DNA of 64,000 nt, taken from the NCBI GenBank assembly GCA_950022295.1, contig OX465597.1, forward strand, positions 1,054,001-1,118,000, written 5' to 3'. The position numbers and the translations under genes were made by a program. The number at the start of each line of letters is the position of its first letter. Position 1 is the stretch's first letter. The stretch is from Bromus sterilis (lineage: Eukaryota; Streptophyta; Magnoliopsida; Poales; Poaceae). This document shows positions 51,007-63,720 of the stretch, piece by piece. The notes beneath the pieces were generated by a model, which was not told the DNA's origin, searched no databases, and saw only the letters and a list, made by a program, of their open reading frames with translations.

Positions 51007-52765
51007 GTTTTGGTTCCCCGGAGTGATTTCCACCATTGACGAACCCAGTGTATTTACGTGCCGGTCTTCAACACTCGCAGTTTTGGCCGATTCTGGCCTA
51101 TTTCATGGGCTATTAATCACCGTTTTGGTTCCCCGGAGTGATTTCCACCATTGACGAACCCAGTGCATTTACGTGCCGGTAATCAACACTCGCAGTTTTG
51201 GCCGATTCTGGCCTGTTTCATGGGCTATTAATCACCGTTTTGGGTCCCAGAGTGATTTCCACCATTGACGAACCCCAGGGTGCATTTACGTGCCGGTCAT
51301 CAACACTCGCAGTTTTGGCCGGTTATGGCCTGTTTCATGGGCTATTAATCACCGTTTTGGGTCCCCGGAGTGATTTCCACAATTGACGAACCCCAGGGTG
51401 CATTTACGTGAAGGTCATCAGTCCTCGCACTTTTGGCCGATTCTGGCCTGTTTCATGGGCTATTAATCACCGTTTTGGGTCCCCGGAGTGATTTCCACCA
51501 TTGACGAACCCCAGGGTGCATTTACGTGTCGGTCATCACCACTCGCAGTTTTGGCCGGTTATGGCCTGTTTCATGGGCTATTAATCACCGTTTTGGGTCC
51601 CCGGAGTGATTTCCACCATTGACGAACCCGAGGGTGCATTTACGTGCCGGTCATCAACACTCGCAGTTTTGGCCGATTCTGGCCTGTTTCATGGGCTATT
51701 AATCACCGTTTTGGGTTCCCGGAGTGATTTCCACCATTGATGAACCCAGGGTGCATTTACTTCCGGTCATCAACACTCGCAGTTTTGGCCGATTCTGGCC
51801 TGTTTCATGGGCTATTAATCACCGTTTTGGGTCCCCGGAGTGATTTCCACCATTGACGAACCCCAGGGTGCATTTACGTGCCGGTCATCAACACTCGCAG
51901 TTTTGGCCGGTTATGGCCTGTTTCATGGGCTATTAATCACCGTTTTGGGTTCCCGGAGTGATTTCCACCATTGATGAACCCAGGGTGCATTTACTTCCGG
52001 TCATCAACACTCGCAGTTTTGGCCGATTCTGGCCTGTTTCATGGGCTATTAATCACCGTTTTGGGTCCCCGGAGTGATTTCCACCATTGACGAACCCCAG
52101 GGTGCATTTACGTGCCGGTCATCAACACTCGCAGTTTTGGCCGGTTATGGCCTGTTTCATGGGCTATTAATCACCGTTTTGGGTCCCCGGAGTGATTTCC
52201 ACCATTGACGAACCCCAGGGTGCATTTACGTGCCGGTCATCAACACTCGCAGTTTTGGCCGATTCTGGCCTGTTTCATGGGCTATTAATCACCGTTTTGG
52301 TTCCCCGGAGTGATTTCCACCATTGACGAACCCCAGGGTGCATTTACGTGCCGGTCATCAACACTCGCAGTTTTGGCCGATTCTGGCCTGTTTCATGGGC
52401 TATTAATCACCGTTTTGGGTCCCCGGAGTGATTTCCACCATTGACGAACCCCAGGGTGCATTTACGTGCCGGTCATCAACACTCGCAGTTTTGGCCGATT
52501 CTGGCCTGTTTCATGGGCTATTAATCACCGTTTTGGTTCCCCGGAGTGATTTCCACCATTGACGAACCCCAGGGTGCATTTACGTGCCGGTCATCAACAC
52601 TCGCAGTTTTGGCCGGTTATGGCCTGTTTCATGGGCTATTAATCACCGTTTTGGGTCCCCGGAGTGATTTCCACCATTGACGAACCCCAGGGTGCATTTA
52701 CGTGCCGGTCATCAACACTCGCAGTTTTGGCCGATTCTGGCCTGTTTCATGGGCTATTAATCACC
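51007..52765 (+). repeat. Region II unit 11: last H-anchored unit, runs into region III
   Basis: Fifteen monomers: H, short T/n, D, K, u*A, Q (GTGCCGG form), W-s, cA, W-s, cA, cB, T-B, cB, T-A, cB. It matches unit 9 to 52647 and then meets the region III type at 52766 (T-C with GGCCAGTTTC). No H follows in the remaining 11 kb. Confidence 0.9.
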
Positions 52766-54415
52766 GTTTTGGTTCCCCGGAGTGATTTCCACCATTGACG
52801 AACCCCAGGGTGCATTTACGTGCCGGTCATCAACACTCGCAGTTTTCGCCGATTCTGGCCAGTTTCATGGGCTATTAATCACCGTTTTGGTTCCCTGGAG
52901 TGATTTCCACCATTGACGAACCCCAGGGTGCATTTACGTGCCGGTCATCAACACTCGCAGTTTTGGCCGATTCTGGCCTGTTTCATGGGCTATTAATCAC
53001 CGTTTTGGGTCCCAGAGTGATTTCCACCATTGACGAACCCCAGGGTGCATTTACGTGCCGGTCATCAACACTCGCAGTTTTGGCCGGTTATGGCCTGTTT
53101 CATGGGCTATTAAACACCGTTTTGGGTTCCCGGAGTGATTTCCACCATTGACGAACCCCAGGGTGCATTTACTTCCGGTCATCAACACGCGCAGTTTTGG
53201 CCGGTTATGGCCTGTTTCATGGGCTATTAATCACCGTTTTGGGTCCCCGGAGTGATTTCCACCATTGACGAACCCCAGGGTGCATTTACGTGCCGGTCAT
53301 CAACACTCGCAGTTTTGGCCGATTCTGGCCTGTTTCATGGGCTATTAATCACCGTTTTGGTTCCCCGGAGTGATTTCCACCATTGACGAACCCCAGGGTG
53401 CATTTACGTGCCGGTCATCAACACTCGCAGTTTTCGCCGATTCTGGCCTGTTTCATGGGCTATTAATCACCGTTTTGGTTCCCCGGAGTGATTTCCACCA
53501 TTGACGAACCCCAGGGTGCATTTACGTGCCGGTCATCAACACTCGCAGTTTTCGCCGATTCTGGCCTGTTTCATGGGCTATTAATCACCGTTTTGGTTCC
53601 CTGGAGTGATTTCCACCATTGACGAACCCCAGGGTGCATTTACGTGCCGGTCATCAACACTCGCAGTTTTGGCCGGTTATGGCCTGTTTCATGGGCTATT
53701 AATCACCGTTTTGGGTCCCCGGAGTGATTTCCACCATTGACGAACCCCAGGGTGCATTTACGTGCCGGTCATCAACACTCGCAGTTTTGGCCGATTCTGG
53801 CCTGTTTCATGGGCTATTAATCACCGTTTTGGTTCCCCGGAGTGATTTCCACCATTGACGAACCCCAGGGTGCATTTACGTGCCGGTCATCAACACTCGC
53901 AGTTTTGGCCGATTCTGGCCTGTTTCATGGGCTATTAATCACCGTTTTGGTTCCCTGGAGTGATTTCCACCATTGACGAACCCCAGGGTGCATTTACGTG
54001 CCGGTCATCAACACTCGCAGTTTTGGCCGGTTATGGCCTGTTTCATGGGCTATTAATCACCGTTTTGGGTCCCCGGAGTGATTTCCACCATTGACGAACC
54101 CCAGGGTGCATTTACGTGCCAGTCATCAACACTCGCAGTTTTGGCCGGTTATGGCCTGTTTCATGGGCTATTAATCACCGTTTTGGGTCCCCGGAGTGAT
54201 TTCCACCATTGACGAACCCCAGGGTGCATTTACGTGTCGGTCATCAACGCTCGCAGTTTTGGCCGATTCTGGCCTGTTTCATGGGCTATTAATCACCGTT
54301 TTGGGTCCCCGGAGTGATTTCCACCATTGACGAACCCCAGGGTGCATTTACGTGCCGGTCATCAACACTCGCAGTTTTGGCCGATTCTGGCCTGTTTCAT
54401 GGGCTATTAATCACC
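52766..54415 (+). repeat. Region III unit a: 14 monomers, 1650 bp
   Basis: Order: T-C with GGCCAGTTTC, L-B, D-A with ATTAAACACC, W-s-A with CACGCGCAG, cB, T-C, T-C, L-A, cB, T-B, L-A, G-A with GTGCCAGTCATC, uB with CAACGCTCG, cB. The CAACGC change is private to this unit, and its CCAGTCATC lacks the second change seen in later units. Confidence 0.9.
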
Positions 54416-56066
54416 GTTTTGGTTCCCCGGAGTGATTTCCACCATTGACGAACCCCAGGGTGCATTTACGTGCCGGTCATCAACACTCGCAGTTTTCGCC
54501 GATTCTGGCCAGTTTCATGGGCTATTAATCACCGTTTTGGTTCCCTGGAGTGATTTCCACCATTGACGAACCCCAGGGTGCATTTACGTGCCGGTCATCA
54601 ACACTCGCAGTTTTGGCCGATTCTGGCCTGTTTCATGGGCTATTAATCACCGTTTTGGGTCCCCGGAGTGATTTCCACCATTGACGAACCCCAGGGTGCA
54701 TTTACGTGCCGGTCATCAACACTCGCAGTTTTCGCCGATTCTGGCCTGTTTCATGGGCTATTAATCACCGTTTTGGGTCCCAGAGTGATTTCCACCATTG
54801 ACGAACCCCAGGGTGCATTTACGTGCCGGTCATCAACACTCGCAGTTTTGGCCGGTTATGGCCTGTTTCATGGGCTATTAAACACCGTTTTGGGTTCCCG
54901 GAGTGATTTCCACCATTGACGAACCCCAGGGTGCATTTACGTGCCGGTCATCAACACTCGCAGTTTTGGCCGATTCTGGCCTGTTTCATGGGCTATTAAT
55001 CACCGTTTTGGTTCCCCGGAGTGATTTCCACCATTGACGAACCCCAGGGTGCATTTACGTGCCGGTCATCAACACTCGCAGTTTTCGCCGATTCTGGCCT
55101 GTTTCATGGGCTATTAATCACCGTTTTGGTTCCCCGGAGTGATTTCCACCATTGACGAACCCCAGGGTGCATTTACGTGCCGGTCATCAACACTCGCAGT
55201 TTTCGCCGATTCTGGCCTGTTTCATGGGCTATTAATCACCGTTTTGGTTCCCTGGAGTGATTTCCACCATTGACGAACCCCAGGGTGCATTTACGTGCCG
55301 GTCATCAACACTCGCAGTTTTGGCCGGTTATGGCCTGTTTCATGGGCTATTAATCACCGTTTTGGGTCCCCGGAGTGATTTCCACCATTGACGAACCCCA
55401 GGGTGCATTTACGTGCCGGTCATCAACACTCGCAGTTTTGGCCGATTCTGGCCTGTTTCATGGGCTATTAATCACCGTTTTGGTTCCCCGGAGTGATTTC
55501 CACCATTGACGAACCCCAGGGTGCATTTACGTGCCGGTCATCAACACTCGCAGTTTTGGCCGATTCTGGCCTGTTTCATGGGCTATTAATCACCGTTTTG
55601 GTTCCCTGGAGTGATTTCCACCATTGACGAACCCCAGGGTGCATTTACGTGCCGGTCATCAACACTCGCAGTTTTGGCCGGTTATGGCCTGTTTCATGGG
55701 CTATTAATCACCGTTTTGGGTCCCCGGAGTGATTTCCACCATTGACGAACCCCAGGGTGCATTTACGTGCCAGTCGTCAACACTCGCAGTTTTGGCCGGT
55801 TATGGCCTGTTTCATGGGCTATTAATCACCGTTTTGGGTCCCCGGAGTGATTTCCACCATTGACGAACCCCAGGGTGCATTTACGTGTCGGTCATCAACA
55901 CTCGCAGTTTTGGCCGATTCTGGCCTGTTTCATGGGCTATTAATCACCGTTTTGGGTCCCCGGAGTGATTTCCACCATTGACGAACCCCAGGGTGCATTT
56001 ACGTGCCGGTCATCAACACTCGCAGTTTTGGCCGATTCTGGCCTGTTTCATGGGCTATTAATCACC
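54416..56066 (+). repeat. Region III unit b: 14 monomers, 1651 bp
   Basis: Order: T-C with GGCCAGTTTC, L-B, G-C, D-A with ATTAAACACC, W-c-B, T-C, T-C, L-A, cB, T-B, L-A, G-A with GTGCCAGTCGTC, uB, cB. Compared with unit a it gains a G-C monomer, and W-s-A plus cB is fused into one W-c-B, so the count stays at 14. CAGTCGTC adds a change to the CAGTCATC of unit a. Confidence 0.9.
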
Positions 56067-57481
56067 GTTTTGGTTCCCCGGAGTGATTTCCACCATTGAC
56101 GAACCCCAGGGTGCATTTACGTGCCGGTCATCAACACTCGCAGTTTTCGCCGATTCTGGCCAGTTTCATGGGCTATTAATCACCGTTTTGGTTCCCTGGA
56201 GTGATTTCCACCATTGACGAACCCCAGGGTGCATTTACGTGCCGGTCATCAACACTCGCAGTTTTGGCCGATTCTGGCCTGTTTCATGGGCTATTAATCA
56301 CCGTTTTGGGTCCCCGGAGTGATTTCCACCATTGACGAACCCCAGGGTGCATTTACGTGCCGGTCATCAACACTCGCAGTTTTCGCCGATTCTGGCCTGT
56401 TTCATGGGCTATTAATCACCGTTTTGGGTCCCAGAGTGATTTCCACCATTGACGAACCCCAGGGTGCATTTACGTGCCGGTCATCAACACTCGCAGTTTT
56501 CGCCGATTCTGGCCTGTTTCATGGGCTATTAATCACCGTTTTGGTTCCCCGGAGTGATTTCCACCATTGACGAACCCCAGGGTGCATTTACGTGCCGGTC
56601 ATCAACACTCGCAGTTTTCGCCGATTCTGGCCTGTTTCATGGGCTATTAATCACCGTTTTGGTTCCCTGGAGTGATTTCCACCATTGACGAACCCCAGGG
56701 TGCATTTACGTGCCGGTCATCAACACTCGCAGTTTTGGCCGGTTATGGCCTGTTTCATGGGCTATTAATCACCGTTTTGGGTCCCCGGAGTGATTTCCAC
56801 CATTGACGAACCCCAGGGTGCATTTACGTGCCGGTCATCAACACTCGCAGTTTTGGCCGATTCTGGCCTGTTTCATGGGCTATTAATCACCGTTTTGGTT
56901 CCCCGGAGTGATTTCCACCATTGACGAACCCCAGGGTGCATTTACGTGCCGGTCATCAACACTCGCAGTTTTGGCCGATTCTGGCCTGTTTCATGGGCTA
57001 TTAATCACCGTTTTGGTTCCCTGGAGTGATTTCCACCATTGACGAACCCCAGGGTGCATTTACGTGCCGGTCATCAACACTCGCAGTTTTGGCCGGTTAT
57101 GGCCTGTTTCATGGGCTATTAATCACCGTTTTGGGTCCCCGGAGTGATTTCCACCATTGACGAACCCCAGGGTGCATTTACGTGCCAGTCGTCAACACTC
57201 GCAGTTTTGGCCGGTTATGGCCTGTTTCATGGGCTATTAATCACCGTTTTGGGTCCCCGGAGTGATTTCCACCATTGACGAACCCCAGGGTGCATTTACG
57301 TGTCGGTCATCAACACTCGCAGTTTTGGCCGATTCTGGCCTGTTTCATGGGCTATTAATCACCGTTTTGGGTCCCCGGAGTGATTTCCACCATTGACGAA
57401 CCCCAGGGTGCATTTACGTGCCGGTCATCAACACTCGCAGTTTTGGCCGATTCTGGCCTGTTTCATGGGCTATTAATCACC
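56067..57481 (+). repeat. Region III unit c: 12 monomers, 1415 bp
   Basis: Order: T-C with GGCCAGTTTC, L-B, G-C, D-C chimera, T-C, L-A, cB, T-B, L-A, G-A with CAGTCGTC, uB, cB. It is 236 bp shorter than unit b, exactly two monomers, the loss lying inside the D-to-T-C stretch. Confidence 0.9.
56421..56537 (+). repeat. Chimeric D-C monomer at a two-monomer deletion
   Basis: This 117-bp monomer joins the D head (GGGTCCCAGAG) to a C tail (TTTTCGCCGATTCT); all other D monomers have A or B tails. The aligned part of unit b reads D-A, W-B, T-C, T-C (54770-55240), so loss from within D-A to the same point in the first T-C gives this product. Confidence 0.88.
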
Positions 57482-58777
57482 GTTTTGGTTCCCCGGAGTG
57501 ATTTCCACCATTGACGAACCCCAGGGTGCATTTACGTGCCGGTCATCAACACTCGCAGTTTTCGCCGATTCTGGCCAGTTTCATGGGCTATTAATCACCG
57601 TTTTGGTTCCCTGGAGTGATTTCCACCATTGACGAACCCCAGGGTGCATTTACGTGCCGGTCATCAACACTCGCAGTTTTGGCCGATTCTGGCCTGTTTC
57701 ATGGGCTATTAATCACCGTTTTGGGTCCCCGGAGTGATTTCCACCATTGACGAACCCCAGGGTGCATTTACGTGCCGGTCATCAACACTCGCAGTTTTCG
57801 CCGATTCTGGCCTGTTTCATGGGCTATTAATCACCGTTTTGGGTCCCAGAGTGATTTCCACCATTGACGAACCCCAGGGTGCATTTACGTGCCGGTCATC
57901 AACACTCGCAGTTTTGGCCGGTTATGGCCTGTTTCATGGGCTATTAAACACCGTTTTGGGTTCCCGGAGTGATTTCCACCATTGACGAACCCCAGGGTGC
58001 ATTTACTTCCGGTCATCAACACGCGCAGTTTTGGCCGATTCTGGCCTGTTTCATGGGCTATTAATCACCGTTTTGGGTCCCCGGAGTGATTTCCACCATT
58101 GACGAACCCCAGGGTGCATTTACGTGCCGGTCATCAACACTCGCAGTTTTGGCCGGTTATGGCCTGTTTCATGGGCTATTAATCACCGTTTTGGGTCCCC
58201 GGAGTGATTTCCACCATTGACGAACCCCAGGGTGCATTTACGTGCCGGTCATCAACACTCGCAGTTTTGGCCGATTCTGGCCTGTTTCATGGGCTATTAA
58301 TCACCGTTTTGGTTCCCCGGAGTGATTTCCACCATTGACGAACCCCAGGGTGCATTTACGTGCCGGTCATCAACACTCGCAGTTTTGGCCGGTTATGGCC
58401 TGTTTCATGGGCTATTAATCACCGTTTTGGGTCCCCGGAGTGATTTCCACCATTGACGAACCCCAGGGTGCATTTACGTGCCGGTCATCAACACTCGCAG
58501 TTTTGGCCGATTCTGGCCTGTTTCATGGGCTATTAATCACCGTTTTGGTTCCCCGGAGTGATTTCCACCATTGACGAACCCCAGGGTGCATTTACGTGCC
58601 GGTCATCAACACTCGCAGTTTTCGCCGATTCTGGCCTGTTTCATGGGCTATTAATCACCGTTTTGGTTCCCTGGAGTGATTTCCACCATTGACGAACCCC
58701 AGGGTGCATTTACGTGCCGGTCATCAACACTCGCAGTTTTGGCCGGTTATGGCCTGTTTCATGGGCTATTAATCACC
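57482..58777 (+). repeat. Region III unit d, partial, and link to region IV
   Basis: Eleven monomers: T-C with GGCCAGTTTC, L-B, G-C, D-A with ATTAAACACC, W-s-B with CACGCGCAG, cA, cB, T-A, cB, T-C, L-A, then K at 58778. The W-s monomer with CACGCG matches that of unit a rather than b, so it may descend from an older unit form. Confidence 0.85.
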
Positions 58778-59955
58778 GTTTTGGGTCCCCGGAGTGATTT
58801 CCACAATTGACGAACCCCAGGGTGCATTTACGTGAAGGTCATCAGTCCTCGCACTTTTGGCCGATTCTGGCCTGTTTCATGGGCTATTAATCACCGTTTT
58901 GGGTCCCCGGAGTGATTTCCACCATTGACGAACCCCAGGGTGCATTTACGTGTCGGTCATCACCACTCGCAGTTTTGGCCGGTTATGGCCTGTTTCATGG
59001 GCTATTAATCACTGTTTTGGGTCCCCGGAGTGATTTCCACCATTGACGAACCCCAGGGTGCATTTACGTGCCGGTCATCAACACTCGCAGTTTTGGCCGA
59101 TTCTGGCCTGTTTCATGGGCTATTAATCACCGTTTTGGTTCCCCGGAGTGATTTCCACCATTGACGAACCCCAGGGTGCATTTACGTGCCGGTCATCAAC
59201 ACTCGCAGTTTTGGCCGATTCTGGCCTGTTTCATGGGCTATTAAACACCGTTTTGGGTTCCCGGAGTGATTTCCACCATTGATGAACCCAGGGTGCATTT
59301 ACTTCCGGTCATCAACACGCGCAGTTTTGGCCGATTCTGGCCTGTTTCATGGGCTATTAATCACCGTTTTGGGTCCCCGGAGTGATTTCCACCATTGACG
59401 AACCCCAGGGTGCATTTACGTGCCGGTCATCAACACTCGCAGTTTTGGCCGGTTATGGCCTGTTTCATGGGCTATTAATCACCGTTTTGGGTCCCCGGAG
59501 TGATTTCCACCATTGACGAACCCCAGGGTGCATTTACGTGCCGGTCATCAACACTCGCAGTTTTGGCCGATTCTGGCCTGTTTCATGGGCTATTAATCAC
59601 CGTTTTGGTTCCCCGGAGTGATTTCCACCATTGACGAACCCCAGGGTGCATTTACGTGCCGGTCATCAACACTCGCAGTTTTGGCCGATTCTGGCCTGTT
59701 TCATGGGCTATTAATCACCGTTTTGGTTCCCTGGAGTGATTTCCACCATTGACGAACCCCAGGGTGCATTTACGTGCCGGTCATCAACACTCGCAGTTTT
59801 GGCCGGTTATGGCCTGTTTCATGGGCTATTAATCACCGTTTTGGGTCCCCGGAGTGATTTCCACCATTGACGAACCCTAGGGTGCATTTACGTGCCGGTC
59901 ATCAACACTCGCAGTTTTGGCCGGTTATGGCCTGTTTCATGGGCTATTAATCACC
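58778..59955 (+). repeat. Region IV unit a: 10 monomers, 1178 bp
   Basis: Order: K, u*A ending ATCACTG, cB, T-B with ATTAAACACC, W-s-B with CACGCGCAG, cA, cB, T-B, L-A, G-A with CCCTAGGG. The ATCACTG variant at 59013 recurs exactly 1178 bp later at 60191, which ties this unit to the next. Confidence 0.88.
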
Positions 59956-62309
59956 GTTTTGGGTCCCCGGAGTGATTTCCACAATTGACGAACCCCAGGG
60001 TGCATTTACGTGAAGGTCATCAGTCCTCGCACTTTTGGCCGATTCTGGCCTGTTTCATGGGCTATTAATCACCGTTTTGGGTCCCCGGAGTGATTTCCAC
60101 CATTGACGAACTCCAGGGTGCATTTACGTGTCGGTCATCACCACTCGCAGTTTTGGCCGGTTATGGCCTGTTTCATGGGCTATTAATCACTGTTTTGGGT
60201 CCCCGGAGTGATTTCCACCATTGACGAACCCCAGGGTGCATTTACGTGCCGGTCATCAACACTCGCAGTTTTGGCCGATTCTGGCCTGTTTCATGGGCTA
60301 TTAATCACCGTTTTGGTTCCCCGGAGTGATTTCCACCATTGACGAACCCCAGGGTGCATTTACGTGCCGGTCATCAACACTCGCAGTTTTCGCCGATTCT
60401 GGCCTGTTTCATGGGCTATTAATCACCGTTTTGGGTCCCAGAGTGATTTCCACCATTGACGAACCCCAGGGTGCATTTACGTGCCGGTCATCAACACTCG
60501 CAGTTTTGGCCGATTCTGGCCTGTTTCATGGGCTATTAAACACCGTTTTGGGTTCCCGGAGTGATTTCCACCATTGATGAACCCAGGGTGCATTTACTTC
60601 CGGTCATCAACACGCGCAGTTTTGGCCGATTCTGGCCTGTTTCATGGGCTATTAATCACCGTTTTGGGTCCCCGGAGTGATTTCCACCATTGACGAACCC
60701 CAGGGTGCATTTACGTGCCGGTCATCAACACTCGCAGTTTTGGCCGGTTATGGCCTGTTTCATGGGCTATTAATCACCGTTTTGGGTCCCCGGAGTGATT
60801 TCCACCATTGACGAACCCCAGGGTGCATTTACGTGCCGGTCATCAACACTCGCAGTTTTGGCCGATTCTGGCCTGTTTCATGGGCTATTAAACACCGTTT
60901 TGGTTCCCCGGAGTGATTTCCACCATTGACGAACCCCAGGGTGCATTTACGTGCCGGTCATCAACACGCGCAGTTTTGGCCGATTCTGGCCTGTTTCATG
61001 GGCTATTAATCACCGTTTTGGGTCCCCGGAGTGATTTCCACCATTGACGAACCCGAGGGTGCATTTACGTGCCGGTCATCAACACTCGCAGTTTTGGCCG
61101 GTTATGGCCTGTTTCATGGGCTATTAATCACCGTTTTGGGTCCCCGGAGTGATTTCCACCATTGACGAACCCCAGGGTGCATTTACGTGCCGGTCATCAA
61201 CACTCGCAGTTTTGGCCGATTCTGGCCTGTTTCATGGGCTATTAATCACCGTTTTGGTTCCCCGGAGTGATTTCCACCATTGACGAACCCCAGGGTGCAT
61301 TTACGTGCCGGTCATCAACACTCGCAGTTTTGGCCGATTCTGGCCTGTTTCATGGGCTATTAATCACCGTTTTGGTTCCCTGGAGTGATTTCCACCATTG
61401 ACGAACCCCAGGGTGCATTTACGTGCCGGTCATCAACACTCGCAGTTTTGGCCGGTTATGGCCTGTTTCATGGGCTATTAATCACCGTTTTGGGTCCCCG
61501 GAGTGATTTCCACCATTGACGAACCCCAGGGTGCATTTACGTGCCGGTCATCAACACTCGCAGTTTTGGCCGATTCTGGCCTGTTTCATGGGCTATTAAT
61601 CACCGTTTTGGTTCCCCGGAGTGATTTCCACCATTGACGAACCCCAGGGTGCATTTACGTGCCGGTCATCAACACTCGCAGTTTTCGCCGATTCTGGCCT
61701 GTTTCATGGGCTATTAATCACCGTTTTGGTTCCCTGGAGTGATTTCCACCATTGACGAACCCCAGGGTGCATTTACGTGCCGGTCATCAACACTCGCAGT
61801 TTTGGCCGATTCTGGCCTGTTTCATGGGCTATTAATCACCGTTTTGGTTCCCCGGAGTGATTTCCACCATTGACGAACCCCAGGGTGCATTTACGTGCCG
61901 GTCATCAACACTCGCAGTTTTGGCCGATTCTGGCCTGTTTCATGGGCTATTAATCACCGTTTTGGGTTCCCGGAGTGATTTCCACCATTGATGAACCCAG
62001 GGTGCATTTACTTCCGGTCATCAACACTCGCAGTTTTGGCCGATTCTGGCCTGTTTCATGGGCTATTAATCACCGTTTTGGGTCCCCGGAGTGATTTCCA
62101 CCATTGACGAACCCCAGGGTGCATTTACGTGCCGGTAATCAACACTCGCAGTTTTGGCCGATTCTGGCCTGTTTCATGGGCTATTAATCACCGTTTTGGG
62201 TCCCAGAGTGATTTCCACCATTGACGAACCCCAGGGTGCATTTACGTGCCGGTCATCAACACTCGCAGTTTTGGCCGGTTATGGCCTGTTTCATGGGCTA
62301 TTAATCACC
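59956..62309 (+). repeat. Region IV unit b: 20 monomers, 2354 bp
   Basis: Order: K, u*A (with GAACTCCAGG and ATCACTG), cB, T-C, D-B with ATTAAACACC, W-s-B with CACGCG, cA, cB with ATTAAACACC, T-B with CACGCG, A with CCCGAGGG, cB, T-B, L-A, cB, T-C, L-B, T-B, W-s, n-B, D-A. It ends in n-B, D-A, K, as the region II module does but without H. Confidence 0.88.
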
Positions 62310-63720
62310 GTTTTGGGTCCCCGGAGTGATTTCCACAATTGACGAACCCCAGGGTGCATTTACGTGAAGGTCATCAGTCCTCGCACTTTTGGCCGATTCT
62401 GGCCTGTTTCATGGGCTATTAATCACCGTTTTGGGTCCCCGGAGTGATTTCCACCATTGACGAACCCCAGGGTGCATTTACGTGTCGGTCATCACCACTC
62501 GCAGTTTTGGCCGGTTATGGCCTGTTTCATGGGCTATTAATCACCGTTTTGGGTCCCCGGAGTGATTTCCACCATTGACGAACCCCAGGGTGCATTTACT
62601 TCCGGTCATCAACACTCGCAGTTTTGGCCGATTCTGGCCTGTTTCATGGGCTATTAATCACCGTTTTGGGTTCCCGGAGTGATTTCCACCATTGATGAAC
62701 CCCAGGGTGCATTTACTTCCGGTCATCAACACTCGCAGTTTTGGCCGATTCTGGCCTGTTTCATGGGCTATTAATCACCGTTTTGGGTCCCCGGAGTGAT
62801 TTCCACCATTGACGAACCCCAGGGTGCATTTACGTGCCGGTCATCAACACTCGCAGTTTTGGCCGGTTATGGCCTGTTTCATGGGCTATTAATCACCGTT
62901 TTGGGTCCCCGGAGTGATTTCCACCATTGACGAACCCCAGGGTGCATTTACGTGCCGGTCATCAACACTCGCAGTTTTGGCCGATTCTGGCCTGTTTCAT
63001 GGGCTATTAATCACCGTTTTGGTTCCCCGGAGTGATTTCCACCATTGACGAACCCCAGGGTGCATTTACGTGCCGGTCATCAACACTCGCAGTTTTCGCC
63101 GATTCTGGCCTGTTTCATGGGCTATTAATCACCGTTTTGGTTCCCTGGAGTGATTTCCACCATTGACGAACCCCAGGGTGCATTTACGTGCCGGTCATCA
63201 ACACTCGCAGTTTTGGCCGATTCTGGCCTGTTTCATGGGCTATTAATCACCGTTTTGGTTCCCCGGAGTGATTTCCACCATTGACGAACCCCAGGGTGCA
63301 TTTACGTGCCGGTCATCAACACTCGCAGTTTTGGCCGATTCTGGCCTGTTTCATGGGCTATTAATCACCGTTTTGGGTTCCCGGAGTGATTTCCACCATT
63401 GATGAACCCAGGGTGCATTTACTTCCGGTCATCAACACTCGCAGTTTTGGCCGATTCTGGCCTGTTTCATGGGCTATTAATCACCGTTTTGGGTCCCCGG
63501 AGTGATTTCCACCATTGACGAACCCCAGGGTGCATTTACGTGCCGGTAATCAACACTCGCAGTTTTGGCCGATTCTGGCCTGTTTCATGGGCTATTAATC
63601 ACCGTTTTGGGTCCCAGAGTGATTTCCACCATTGACGAACCCCAGGGTGCATTTACGTGCCGGTCATCAACACTCGCAGTTTTGGCCGGTTATGGCCTGT
63701 TTCATGGGCTATTAATCACC
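62310..63720 (+). repeat. Region IV unit c: 12 monomers, 1411 bp
   Basis: Order: K, u*A, G-s-B, W-s-B (with GATGAACCCC, lacking the usual one-base loss), cA, cB, T-C, L-B, T-B, W-s, n-B, D-A. Its last seven monomers match the end of the preceding unit at 1411 bp. Confidence 0.9.
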
